Assembly: GCA_040216765.1 (NCBI GenBank)
Contig: JAVJON010000007.1
Location: 434,001 to 498,000, forward strand
Length of the DNA stretch: 64,000 nt
Direction: 5' to 3'
DNA from: Marinibaculum sp040216765
Lineage (GTDB): Bacteria; Pseudomonadota; Alphaproteobacteria; Ferrovibrionales; Ferrovibrionaceae
Position 1 is the first letter of the stretch. Each line of letters begins with the position of its first letter. Below are positions 14,705 through 22,797 of the stretch, piece after piece. The notes under the pieces were generated by a model. That model ran no database searches. It was not told the origin of the DNA and saw nothing but the letters and a program-made list of their open reading frames with translations. The translations under genes were made by a program, and so were the position numbers.

Positions 14705-17700
14705 ATGGCGAATGTGGGCGCCCTGACCGCGAGCCTGGCGCTGGAGAGCGCCGCGTTTCGGCAAGACATGAGGCAGGCAGCGGCGGCCGTCACCAGCAAC
14801 ACGGCCCAAATGAACCGCGCGATGGGCCGCCTGCAAAAGGATTTCGCCGGGGCACAGCGCGCCGCAGCGCAGTTGCGGACCGGCATAGCGGCGCTGGGCG
14901 GGGCGCTGGCGATCCGCCAGTTCGGCCAGTTCGCGGCGCAGGCGCTGGAGGCGGCGGACGCGATCGCGAAAACAGCGGACGCGGTGGGCCTGTCCACGCG
15001 AGCCCTGCAGACCAATCGGGCCGCGTTCGGCTTGGCCGGCGTGTCGGCCGAGAAATTCGACAAGGCGATGGAGCGATTCGTCCGCAACCTGGGCGATGCG
15101 CGCCAGGGCACCGGCAGCCTGGCCACCGCGCTGAAGGACACAGCGCCAGCCTTCCTGCAGCAGCTATCCGGCATCCGAGACACGGAACGGGCGTTCGACC
15201 TCTACCTCGGCCGGCTCGCCGCGACGGAGGACGCCCAAGACCGCGCCCGCCTCGCCGCTGCCGCCTTCGGCCGCGAAGGGGTCCGGATGACCGTCGGCGT
15301 GAAAGACGGGACGGCGGCGCTGGAGGCGCAGCGACAGAAGGCGGTGGCGTTGGGCCTGGTGCTCGAGGACGACCTGCTGCGGCAGGCGGAGGCGGTCAAC
15401 GACCGGATGAGCCTGCTGAAGCAGGCGTTCGACGTGGGGTTCCAGCGGGCGATTATCGAAGGCTTCGCGGCGAGCTTCGAGCTGACGGCGGAAAACATCA
15501 CGGCAGCCCGCGAGGCGGGCGAGAATTTCGGCCGGCTGGTTGGCAAGTCGATGATGGCGGTGGCCGCGGCGGCGGAATTCGTCGCGGCGAACTTCGAAGC
15601 GATCGGCGCGGCAGTTGCAGCCCTGGCCGCTCTGAAAATGGCCGCCATGGTCAGCGCCGTCGTTCCGCCGATGATCCTGCTCGCCAAGGCGACTAAGGCG
15701 GTAGTCACCGGCCAGGCGCTGATGACGGCCACCAGCGCCCGCGGTGCGAAAGCACTGCTGGGCCTGGCCGTCGCCGCCGCCGCGGCCGTGGCGGCCTATG
15801 AGGGGCTGTCCGCGCCGATCAATGAGGCCATTGCCGCGGCGGAGGAGATGGCCGCCGGCCTTGGTGTGCTCGGCGATGCCGGCGCCGGCTTTAGCGATGC
15901 GGCGAAGGCGGCGGCGGACTTGACCAAGTCGCTGGACGCCGAGAACGAGGCGCTGCAGCAGCTCAAATATTCCTATGTCGACTTCGGCAAGACGATGGCC
16001 GAGGCGGAGTTCGACCGGGAGCTGCACCTGGCGACGCAGGCGCGCGGGATCGCCCTGGCCAGCGAGGAAGGCCAGAAGATCCTGGAGCTGCTGGAGCGGC
16101 GCCGGCAGCTGAACAGGGAGATCGAGGAAGAGACCGCGCGGCGTGAGCGGGCGGCGGAAGCCATCACGGCGCTGAACGAGAAGATGGCGGAGGAGGCGCG
16201 CAAGGCCGAGGACGCCTGGCGCCACACGACGGACCGGATCGTCGATTTTTGGGCGGACACCTGGACCTCGGTCCTGGATGGCAGCCTGCAGGATGCCGGC
16301 GAGTTCGCCGAGAACCTCAAATCCCTGCTGCTGCGGACCTTCGCGCAGATCAGCGCGAACGCGGTGATCCGGCCGATCCTGGACGCCTCGGGCCTGACCG
16401 GTGCGGGCGGGACGCTGTCGGGCGCCGGCACCCTGGTGGGCACCGGCCTGGGGGCGCTGGGCAGCGCCAACCAATCGCCGCTGACCTCGGCGCTGGGCGG
16501 GATCTCGGCGCTGCTGTCCGGCGGCTCGACCTTCGGATCGACGGCGCTGCAATACGGGGTCGCGAACTTCCCCGAGACTCTCGCCTCGCTGGGGCTGGCG
16601 CAGGAGGCGATCATCTCCGGGCCCGGGCTGGCCACGACCGGGTTCATCCCGACCGGGCTGGGCACCAACCTGGCCGCGGGGATCAACGCGAGCCCCTATG
16701 GCGCGTTCGGGACGTTGGGCGCGCAGCTGCTGGGCTTCGAGAGCCGCAACCCGATGGTCGGCGCCGGGCTCGGGGTGGCCGGCTCGATTGCCGGCGGTAC
16801 GCTCGGCGGGATGGCCTTGGGCACCGCGGTGGGCGGTCCCGTCGGCGCCGTCGTCGGCGCCTTCCTGGCGCAGGTGGCGTCGAGCTATCTGGGGCCGAAC
16901 GCCTCTGTCGGGCCGAATGCAAGCGCCTCGCTGGGCTTCTCCGCCGGCCGGTTCGGGGTCGGCGCGAGCGGCAACGACAATGGCGGGGACGCATCCCCGT
17001 TCGTCCAGGGTGTCCAACAGGTCGCGGATGCGCTGAACGGGATCATGGCCGCGGCGGGGCTGTCGGTCGCCAACCCGGGGCAGTCGTTCTGGAGCTTTGG
17101 GCTGGGCACGCAGGGCACCTCGCCGTTCGGGCAGGACCCGCAGGCGCTGCTGCAGTCGGTGCTGACCTCCGGCGCGCTGGTCGCCGAGGACGACAATGTC
17201 CAGACCGTGCTGGGCCGGCTGTCCGGCGACCTGAACGAGATGCTGGCGCAGCTGGACTTCGCCGCGACCTTCGAGAAGTCGCTGGACGCGATGTCGGCCG
17301 GCGCGCTGGACTTCGCCGCCGTGCTGAAGAACCAGGTGGCGGCCGAGGTCGAGGGGCAGGTCGAGGCGCTGAAGGCGTTCGCGGAGCAGACTGCGGCGCT
17401 GGGCCTGGACACCCACCGGGCCGAAGTCGCGACCCGCGACTATGTGCGGACCCTGCTGGGCCTGCGGCCGGAGCCGGCGGCGCTGACCGCGGTCGAGCAG
17501 GCGATGCTGCGGGTCAACACGACCTTCGCCGAGCTGAGCCCGCTGCTGGACCAGGTCGGGATCTCGGCTGCCGAGGCGCAGGGCGGCCTGCAGAAGCTGA
17601 CGGCGGAGATCGCTGCGGACTTCACGCGGTCGCTGGAGGCGGACATCAACGAGGCCACGGGCCTTGGCGCGGTCAACGCGATCAGCGCCCTGATCGCGGC

Positions 17701-19171
17701 CGCGGAGGAGAACCGGCGCTCGGCGATCGCCGCCGGCGCGGACACGTCCCTGGTCGACACCTGGCTGCAGGCGCGGATCCAGGCGGAGCTGGCGCGGGCG
17801 GACGAGGCGGGCATCCTGGGTGTGCTGGCGCAGCTGACCGCCAGCCCGGTGGCGATCCGGCTGGCCACGGATGCGCTGGCCGCGCTGAACGCGGAGGCGG
17901 AGGAGACGGAAGAGGTCGTGGCGGCCGTCGCGGCGGACCTGGGGGCGCTGGACCGGCGGCTGCAGGACCAGGTGGTCGACACCCTGCGCGACATGGCGTC
18001 GGAGGCCGAGGCGGCGGCGGAGCGGTTCGACGGCTTCGCGCGGTCGCTGGCGGGGTTCCGGCAGGACCTGCTGGTGGGGTCGCTGTCGCCGCTGTCGGCC
18101 GCCGACCAGCTGGCCGCGGCGCGGGAGCGGCTGGCGGGCCTGCAGGGCGGGATCGCGGCCGGCGACCCGCTGGCCTTCGAGGACCTGCAAGGCGTGGTCC
18201 GGCAGTTCCTGGAGGCGAGCCAGGCATTCAATGCCAGCGGACCGGGGTTCGCGGCGGATTTCGGCTGGGCGCAGGAGATCCTGCAGCAGGCGGAGGCGGC
18301 GGCGGCGGCGCAGGCGGCGCGGCAGCGGGAGCTGGCGGAGGCGGGCCTGCGGCAGGTCGAGGAGCTGCGCGGGATCCGGTCCGTGCTGGAGGAGATGACC
18401 GGGCCGCTGATCGAGTTCGCGACCCTGGGCGCGCGGGTCCTGGCCGGGCAGGCGGGCGGCGCCTCCGCGATCGACGCGCAGCATGCGCTGTTGCAGCAGA
18501 TGGGGCCGGACGAGCTGGCCGTCGCGCTGGGCGCGATGGCGCCGGGCGGGCAGGGCCAGGCCGAGGCGCGGCGCCTGCTGGGCAGCCAGAGTTTTTCCGA
18601 CGAGATCCAGCAGGCGCTGAAGGACCAGTTCGCCAATCTGGGGGCGCAGGTGCAGGCCGGCCAGGTAACGGGTGCGGAGGCGATGCGGCAGCAGCTGGCG
18701 ATCCTGTCGCGGGCGGACATGGAGACCCTCGCGTTCTTCGCAAGCCTGATGAATCCGAAGGGGCAGAATTCCGGCGCGGTGCAGGACTTCCTGCGGCAGT
18801 TCAACGGGCTGGCCACCACGAACCCGGTGCCGGGCTTTGCCGCCGGCGGGGTGACGCCGGGCGGCGCGGCGATGCTGCATGCCGGCGAGATCCTCTATAC
18901 CGGCCCGCCCGGGCGGGTGTGGAGCCAGCCGGAGCTGGCCGGGCTGGAGATCGGCCAGGCATTGCACGGGTCCGGTCGCGGCGGGGTCGCGAACGACGAC
19001 GAGGTCGCCGCGCTGCGCCGGGACGTCCGGCAGATGACGCGAACCAATGCCCAGGGCCTGCAAGGTGTGATCGACGGGCTGGCGAGGGTTGAGCGGGAAG
19101 TCGCGGGCGGGCGACGCGACCAGACTGCGGCCCGCCTCGACAGGCCGCGCGCGATGCGGTGGGCGGGCTGA
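14705..19171 (+). CDS. Phage tail tape-measure-like protein
   Basis: 1488 residues from ATG 14705 with a GGAGAC site. The N-terminus (MANVGALTASLALESAAFRQ and the following Gln/Ala-rich coil) and residues up to about 260 are typical of tape-measure proteins, followed by hydrophobic Ala/Val helices (about 285-370), coiled coil (400-520), a Gly-rich stretch (540-760), long Ala/Glu/Gln helices (800-1290), and a C-terminal GFAAGGVTPGGAAMLHAGE segment that often ends such proteins. In phages it sets tail length and enters the host membrane. Using about 1.5 angstroms per residue, a tail of some 220 nm would be implied, yet no tail-tube gene is present. It ends one base from the convergent repressor. 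Confidence 0.87.
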   Translation: MANVGALTASLALESAAFRQDMRQAAAAVTSNTAQMNRAMGRLQKDFAGAQRAAAQLRTGIAALGGALAIRQFGQFAAQALEAADAIAKTADAVGLSTRALQTNRAAFGLAGVSAEKFDKAMERFVRNLGDARQGTGSLATALKDTAPAFLQQLSGIRDTERAFDLYLGRLAATEDAQDRARLAAAAFGREGVRMTVGVKDGTAALEAQRQKAVALGLVLEDDLLRQAEAVNDRMSLLKQAFDVGFQRAIIEGFAASFELTAENITAAREAGENFGRLVGKSMMAVAAAAEFVAANFEAIGAAVAALAALKMAAMVSAVVPPMILLAKATKAVVTGQALMTATSARGAKALLGLAVAAAAAVAAYEGLSAPINEAIAAAEEMAAGLGVLGDAGAGFSDAAKAAADLTKSLDAENEALQQLKYSYVDFGKTMAEAEFDRELHLATQARGIALASEEGQKILELLERRRQLNREIEEETARRERAAEAITALNEKMAEEARKAEDAWRHTTDRIVDFWADTWTSVLDGSLQDAGEFAENLKSLLLRTFAQISANAVIRPILDASGLTGAGGTLSGAGTLVGTGLGALGSANQSPLTSALGGISALLSGGSTFGSTALQYGVANFPETLASLGLAQEAIISGPGLATTGFIPTGLGTNLAAGINASPYGAFGTLGAQLLGFESRNPMVGAGLGVAGSIAGGTLGGMALGTAVGGPVGAVVGAFLAQVASSYLGPNASVGPNASASLGFSAGRFGVGASGNDNGGDASPFVQGVQQVADALNGIMAAAGLSVANPGQSFWSFGLGTQGTSPFGQDPQALLQSVLTSGALVAEDDNVQTVLGRLSGDLNEMLAQLDFAATFEKSLDAMSAGALDFAAVLKNQVAAEVEGQVEALKAFAEQTAALGLDTHRAEVATRDYVRTLLGLRPEPAALTAVEQAMLRVNTTFAELSPLLDQVGISAAEAQGGLQKLTAEIAADFTRSLEADINEATGLGAVNAISALIAAAEENRRSAIAAGADTSLVDTWLQARIQAELARADEAGILGVLAQLTASPVAIRLATDALAALNAEAEETEEVVAAVAADLGALDRRLQDQVVDTLRDMASEAEAAAERFDGFARSLAGFRQDLLVGSLSPLSAADQLAAARERLAGLQGGIAAGDPLAFEDLQGVVRQFLEASQAFNASGPGFAADFGWAQEILQQAEAAAAAQAARQRELAEAGLRQVEELRGIRSVLEEMTGPLIEFATLGARVLAGQAGGASAIDAQHALLQQMGPDELAVALGAMAPGGQGQAEARRLLGSQSFSDEIQQALKDQFANLGAQVQAGQVTGAEAMRQQLAILSRADMETLAFFASLMNPKGQNSGAVQDFLRQFNGLATTNPVPGFAAGGVTPGGAAMLHAGEILYTGPPGRVWSQPELAGLEIGQALHGSGRGGVANDDEVAALRRDVRQMTRTNAQGLQGVIDGLARVEREVAGGRRDQTAARLDRPRAMRWAG

Positions 19172-19172
19172 C

Positions 19173-19406
19173 CTATTCCACCATGTCCGGCCGCATCATC
19201 ACGCCCACCAGGCCGTCCGGCTCCTCAACGAAGCGAACGCCGCGCGCGGTCATGAAGGCCCGGAGGCCTTCGACCGTGGAGCGTCGGCTGTCCGCGCCTG
19301 CCTCAAATCGAACGATCGTGGCCGGGCTGCACCCGACGGCCGCGGCGATCTCTCGCACGGTCGCGCCGACAGCGGCCCGCGCCATGCGAAATTGCAGCGG
19401 GTGCAT
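19173..19406 (-). CDS. Small XRE-like HTH repressor of the element
   Basis: 77 residues from ATG 19406, with AAGGAAGGACAG just upstream on the reverse strand; the longer frame to 19496 would run through the probable operator. Residues 8-50 form an HTH (RAAVGATVREIAAAVGCSPA, then TIVRFEAG), followed by helix TVEGLRAFMTARGVRFVEE, as in short phage regulators. It is the only minus-strand gene in the element and faces a divergent gene at 19513 across a long palindrome, the usual layout of a self-regulating switch. Confidence 0.78.
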   Translation of the reverse strand: MHPLQFRMARAAVGATVREIAAAVGCSPATIVRFEAGADSRRSTVEGLRAFMTARGVRFVEEPDGLVGVMMRPDMVE

Positions 19407-19470
19407 GCTCTGTCCTTCCTTGAAATCCGCCGATTCGCTGGCGCTGGACCAAGCGTCGGAAATAGGTACA

Positions 19471-19511
19471 GTGTTATCATCTAAGTCGCGAAACACAGCT
19501 TAGGATAGCAC
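19471..19511. promoter_or_regulatory. 41-bp interrupted palindrome, probable operator of the divergent switch
   Basis: Outer arms GTGTTATC (19471-19478) and GATAGCAC (19504-19511) match at 7 of 8 positions; inner arms CTAAG (19481-19485) and CTTAG (19499-19503) match perfectly. It ends one base before the ATG at 19513 and lies 65 bases from the repressor start. The word TCTAAGTCG followed two bases later by GAAA also recurs near the right end at about 20708. Confidence 0.6.
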
Positions 19512-19512
19512 G

Positions 19513-19998
19513 ATGCCACATGTTCGACCGAACACCACCACCCCCCGGCCGATCCCCACCTCGCCGGAGTCGCAGCCCTACAGCAACCCGCCGATGGCGC
19601 AAGTCGTCGCCATGATCTGCCGCCGCCTGGCCGACATCGACAGCCAGCGCCCCGACCGGCCGTCCGAACCTTGCACGCCGGCGCAGACGCGCGCCTGGTC
19701 CTGCGCGCTGACCGCGCTCGATGTCGAGGAAGAGGCCCTGCTCGCCCATCTCGACCGCGTCGCCGGCACCATCCTGGACGGCACGCCGACGAACATCGCA
19801 GACGCCCATCTCCAAGCCGCCATCGTCGGTGACAGCCTCGAGACCGCGATAGCCGCCTTCGACCTGCCCGACGCTGCTGCTGCGTATCTCCGCCGTCTGG
19901 CCCGCGGCTTGAACCGCGCGCTGGACTTCGTCGAACAGGACAACGAACTCGACCGTCATGCCACCGGCGCGGCATGGTACCTGCTGGCGCGCGACTGA
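19513..19998 (+). CDS. Unknown protein divergent from the repressor
   Basis: 161 residues; an AGGA site lies inside the palindrome before ATG 19513. A Pro/Thr-rich start is followed by helices (MAQVVAMICRRLADI, ALDVEEEALLAHLDRVAGTI, YLRRLARGLNRALDFVEQ). Soluble, no known motif. Its position next to the repressor and operator suggests repressor-controlled expression. Possibly an antirepressor or an accessory gene; not recognised. Confidence 0.65.
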   Translation: MPHVRPNTTTPRPIPTSPESQPYSNPPMAQVVAMICRRLADIDSQRPDRPSEPCTPAQTRAWSCALTALDVEEEALLAHLDRVAGTILDGTPTNIADAHLQAAIVGDSLETAIAAFDLPDAAAAYLRRLARGLNRALDFVEQDNELDRHATGAAWYLLARD

Positions 19999-20046
19999 CT
20001 TCCGCGCCATAGTCGGTCACCTTCTGTTCGCAATCGCGGAGCGCTG

Positions 20047-20586
20047 GTGACAAAGGCGAAAAAGCGGAAACAGCGTGAAGCCCGGCGCCGGGCCGACCCG
20101 TCGAGCAGAGGGACAGCCGCCGGGCGCCGGCCGTCCCGAAAGCAGTTCCTGGATCCGAACGCGCCGGGCAGTGTCGACCGCTTCGAAGATGAGGCCGGCT
20201 ACGAGCTTGTCGGACCGCTGACAGCGCGACAGCGGGCCGCAGCCGAGCGCCTCGCTGCGATGGCGGTTGCCGCAGGCCTTCATCCGGCCGGGCTCGCCGC
20301 GTCCTACGCCCTGCGGGTCGACGGCCGCCCTGCCCTGCCCGAGCTGACCGAAAGCGAGGAGGCCGCCCGGCGGGAGCTTGCGGCCCTGCGGCGCCATTTG
20401 GTGGGCGACTGGCCCGTTCTCGACGCCATCGCCATCCAGCATCCCCACGCCCTGCGAGAAGCGGCGCTGCGCCACCGCGCCGGCGCCAGGACGGCCGCCG
20501 CAGACCTTGCCCGCCAGCGCTTCGCCGCATTCACCGATCGCGCCCGGCAGGCCCTGGATCACCTCGCCGACGCCCTGGGCTGCTGA
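20047..20586 (+). CDS. Unknown protein at the right end of the element
   Basis: 179 residues from GTG 20047, with CGGAG upstream. The first 40 residues are very basic (TKAKKRKQREARRRADPSSR), which suggests nucleic-acid binding; the rest is Ala/Arg/Leu-rich helix with no motif. It is the last gene before attR, 140 bases away. That 140-base gap carries no gene but includes GAACTGTCC and the TCTAAGTCG word. Genes in this position in phages and satellites are often accessory cargo, but no function can be assigned. Confidence 0.6.
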   Translation: MTKAKKRKQREARRRADPSSRGTAAGRRPSRKQFLDPNAPGSVDRFEDEAGYELVGPLTARQRAAAERLAAMAVAAGLHPAGLAASYALRVDGRPALPELTESEEAARRELAALRRHLVGDWPVLDAIAIQHPHALREAALRHRAGARTAAADLARQRFAAFTDRARQALDHLADALGC

Positions 20587-20726
20587 CCCTGAACTGTCCC
20601 GGATTCGGGTCGCGCCACGGTGCGCCGTCCTTCGGCGTTCAAGGCTGTTCGCTCACGTCTTTGCCGTATTCCCGCCGTACAGAGCCGGCGCATCGGCGGA
20701 GATCTCGTCTAAGTCGTTGAAATCGT

Positions 20727-20774
20727 TGGCGACCCCAACGGGATTCGAACCCGTGTTTTCACCTTGAAAGGGTG
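20727..20774. repeat. attR: 48-bp copy that completes tRNA-Glu
   Basis: Identical to 5300-5347. The match begins exactly at the encoded CCA end of the tRNA and stops inside the 5' strand of the anticodon stem. Bases flanking the two copies differ on both sides, which fixes the repeat limits. Confidence 0.92.
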
Positions 20775-20803
20775 ACGTCCTGACCGGGCTAGACGATGGG
20801 GTC
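20727..20803 (-). tRNA. tRNA-Glu (anticodon UUC)
   Basis: 77 bases with CCA encoded. The acceptor stem GACCCCA pairs with TGGGGTC and G is the discriminator base. The anticodon loop CTTTCAA carries TTC (plus-strand 20766-20768), flanked by TCACC and GGTGA. The T arm holds GGTTCGAATCC. The 3' 48 bases come from the integrated element; the gene remains intact, so integration preserved tRNA function. Confidence 0.95.
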
Positions 20804-20847
20804 GCAAGCACCGATGGCCCTGAGGCTTGCCGTACCTAACGGCTGCG

Positions 20848-20898
20848 CCGGAGCAAATCAAGGTTCATGCTCCGGTGGCGGCAGAAAAAGCCCGCCAC
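20848..20898 (-). terminator. Two hairpins after recJ, possible termination zone
   Basis: Perfect stems CCGGAGCA/TGCTCCGG (20848-20875) and GTGGCGG/CCGCCAC (20875-20898) abut. No T-run follows on either strand, so this is not a textbook intrinsic terminator. It lies 28 bases after the recJ stop. Confidence 0.4.
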
Positions 20899-20925
20899 TG
20901 CGACAGATCGGCCGCGACGCCCCGG

Positions 20926-22797
20926 CTAGCCTGACGGCCGTGCGGCCGGATCGTCCGCCGACAGCCTGGCGGCATCCTCGATCACGAACTGCACGCGGCG
21001 TTCGCCGCGCCAGTGATCGGCCCGCAGATGTCCCGCCAGATGCAGCCGGGCATCGCGCTGCACAAGGGCCTGGCCCAGCGGCGTGCCCACGGCACGGAAG
21101 GCGATCGCCTTCACCCGTCCGCCGGTCGGCCCCTGCAGGGTGCAGCGCACATGGCGCTCGCCGACCACCTGCGCGAAGGTGACATCCGCATTGGCCAGGG
21201 CGAAGCGCGGTTCCGGATTGCCGACGCCGAACGGCGCGACCCGCTCCAGAACGTCCAGCAGGGCTTCCGTAGCGGCGCCGGGCGACAGGACCGCATCGAT
21301 GCCCAGGCGGCGGACCGCCGCGGCCGCCGCGATCGGGCCGCGCAGCCGGTCGCAGAGGAATTGCCGCAGTTCGGCGATCCGGCCGGCCTCCACCGTCAAA
21401 CCGGCCGCCATCTTGTGGCCGCCGCCATTCAGCAGCAGGCCCTTCTGCCGCGCCGCGATGATCGCCGCTCCCAGATCGACCCCGGGGATGGACCGGCCCG
21501 ATCCCTTCCCCACGCCCTTGTCGATTCCCACGACGATGGCGGGGCGGTCCGTCATCTCCCGCAGGCGGCTGGCCACGATGCCCAGGACGCCGGGATGCCA
21601 GCCTTCCGCCGCCACCAGGCAGACCGGCAGATCGGCGCCATCCTCCAGCGCCAGCGCGGCGCTGGCGGCGGCCAGTACCTCGGCCTCGATCTGCTGCCGC
21701 TCGGCATTCAGTCCGTCGAGCCGGGCGGCGAGGCTCGCTGCCTCCGTCGGGTCCTCGCAGGTCAGCAGGCGCACGCCCAGGTCCGCCTCCCCGACCCGGC
21801 CGCCGGCGTTGATCCTCGGCCCCAGCAGGAAGCCCGCATGATAGGCGCCCGGCGGGGCCTGCAGGCGGGCGATATCGGCCAGCGCGGACAGTCCGGGATT
21901 GCGCCTGCCGGCCATCACCCGCAGGCCCTGCGCGGTCATCACCCGGTTCAGGCCGGTCAGCGGCACCACATCGGCGACGGTGCCCAGCGCGACGAGGTCG
22001 AGCCAGGACAGCAGGTTGGGTTCGCTGCGCCCGTCGCGATACCAGCCGCGCGCCCGCAGCAGCCGGTTCACGGCCACCACCAGCAGGAAGGTGACCCCCA
22101 CCGCCGCCAGCTGCTGCAGCGGTCCGGCGGGTTCGTCCAGGCGGTTCGGGTTCACCACGGCGGCAGCCTGCGGCAGGCGCGGCTCCGCCTGGTGGTGATC
22201 GACGACGATGACCGCCACACCGGCCGCCGCAGCTTCCTCCAGCGGGGCAAAGGCCGTGATGCCGCAATCCACGGTGATGATCACGTCCGCGCCATCCGCC
22301 GCCATGCGCAGCAGCGCCGGCGCATTCGGGCCGTAGCCGTCGCGGACCCGGTCCGGGATATGCACCAGGCTGCGGCCGCCGACGGCCTGCAGGAACAGGA
22401 GCAGGAGCGCCGCCGAGGTCGCGCCATCGACGTCGTAATCGCCGAACACCCCGACCCGGCCGCCGGCGAGAATCGTGTCGGCCACCCTGCCCGCGGCACG
22501 GTCCATGTCGCGCAGGCTGGACGGGTCCGGCAGTTCAGCCTTCAACGAGGGGGCCAGGAAGCGTTCGGCCGCCGCGCGGCCGACCCCCCGGCCGGCGAGG
22601 ATCCGGCCCACCACGTCCGGCAGGTCGAGGCTCTGGGACAGCGATTCCGCCAGCCGGTCGTCGGTGCAGCGCAGCGCCCAGTTGCGCCCCGTCAGGGATT
22701 GCGCCACACCAAGGACATGCGGGTCCCGGCGATGCGCCGGGGCCGCCTGCGGCTGCGCCGTCGCCATGGCCGGGGCCAGGCGCTCCGGCCGGTTCAC
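20926..22797 (-). CDS. recJ: Single-stranded-DNA-specific exonuclease RecJ
   Basis: 623 residues from GTG 22797, which overlaps the glpX stop by four bases; a slightly later ATG is possible. It degrades single-stranded DNA 5' to 3' in recombination and mismatch repair. DHH-family metal motifs are clear: GDYDVDGATS, DCGITAF, DHHQAE, and the DHHA1 motif GGGHKMAAG, followed by the C-terminal OB-like domain. Full length for the family. The gene order hom-glpX-recJ on one strand is usual in alphaproteobacteria. Confidence 0.96.
   Translation of the reverse strand: MNRPERLAPAMATAQPQAAPAHRRDPHVLGVAQSLTGRNWALRCTDDRLAESLSQSLDLPDVVGRILAGRGVGRAAAERFLAPSLKAELPDPSSLRDMDRAAGRVADTILAGGRVGVFGDYDVDGATSAALLLLFLQAVGGRSLVHIPDRVRDGYGPNAPALLRMAADGADVIITVDCGITAFAPLEEAAAAGVAVIVVDHHQAEPRLPQAAAVVNPNRLDEPAGPLQQLAAVGVTFLLVVAVNRLLRARGWYRDGRSEPNLLSWLDLVALGTVADVVPLTGLNRVMTAQGLRVMAGRRNPGLSALADIARLQAPPGAYHAGFLLGPRINAGGRVGEADLGVRLLTCEDPTEAASLAARLDGLNAERQQIEAEVLAAASAALALEDGADLPVCLVAAEGWHPGVLGIVASRLREMTDRPAIVVGIDKGVGKGSGRSIPGVDLGAAIIAARQKGLLLNGGGHKMAAGLTVEAGRIAELRQFLCDRLRGPIAAAAAVRRLGIDAVLSPGAATEALLDVLERVAPFGVGNPEPRFALANADVTFAQVVGERHVRCTLQGPTGGRVKAIAFRAVGTPLGQALVQRDARLHLAGHLRADHWRGERRVQFVIEDAARLSADDPAARPSG

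Larger units (their letters stand above)
5300..20774. mobile_element. Integrated 15.4-kb phage-like element in tRNA-Glu (satellite or head-less prophage)
   Basis: Bounded by an exact 48-bp direct repeat that equals the 3' part of the tRNA-Glu gene at the right end. A tyrosine integrase lies just inside the left repeat. Genes in order: integrase, unknown, AlpA-like, unknown, DnaB-like helicase, DUF1376 protein, unknowns, prohead protease, unknown, small beta-rich protein, Gly-rich protein, gp10-like protein, tape-measure protein, then a divergent HTH repressor and two unknowns. Many neighbours overlap by 1-4 bases (GTGA, ATGA or TGATG), which is phage-like packing. No terminase, portal, capsid, tail-tube or lysis genes were recognised. 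The size and the int plus AlpA pairing resemble Gram-negative phage satellites; decay of a siphophage is the alternative. Confidence 0.88.

Noticed and set aside
15164..19063. 1299-residue open frame antisense to the tape-measure gene
   Set aside because: It is a GC-bias shadow. The plus-strand protein has tape-measure features and a ribosome site, while the antisense product is Arg/Gln/Leu-rich with no domain.
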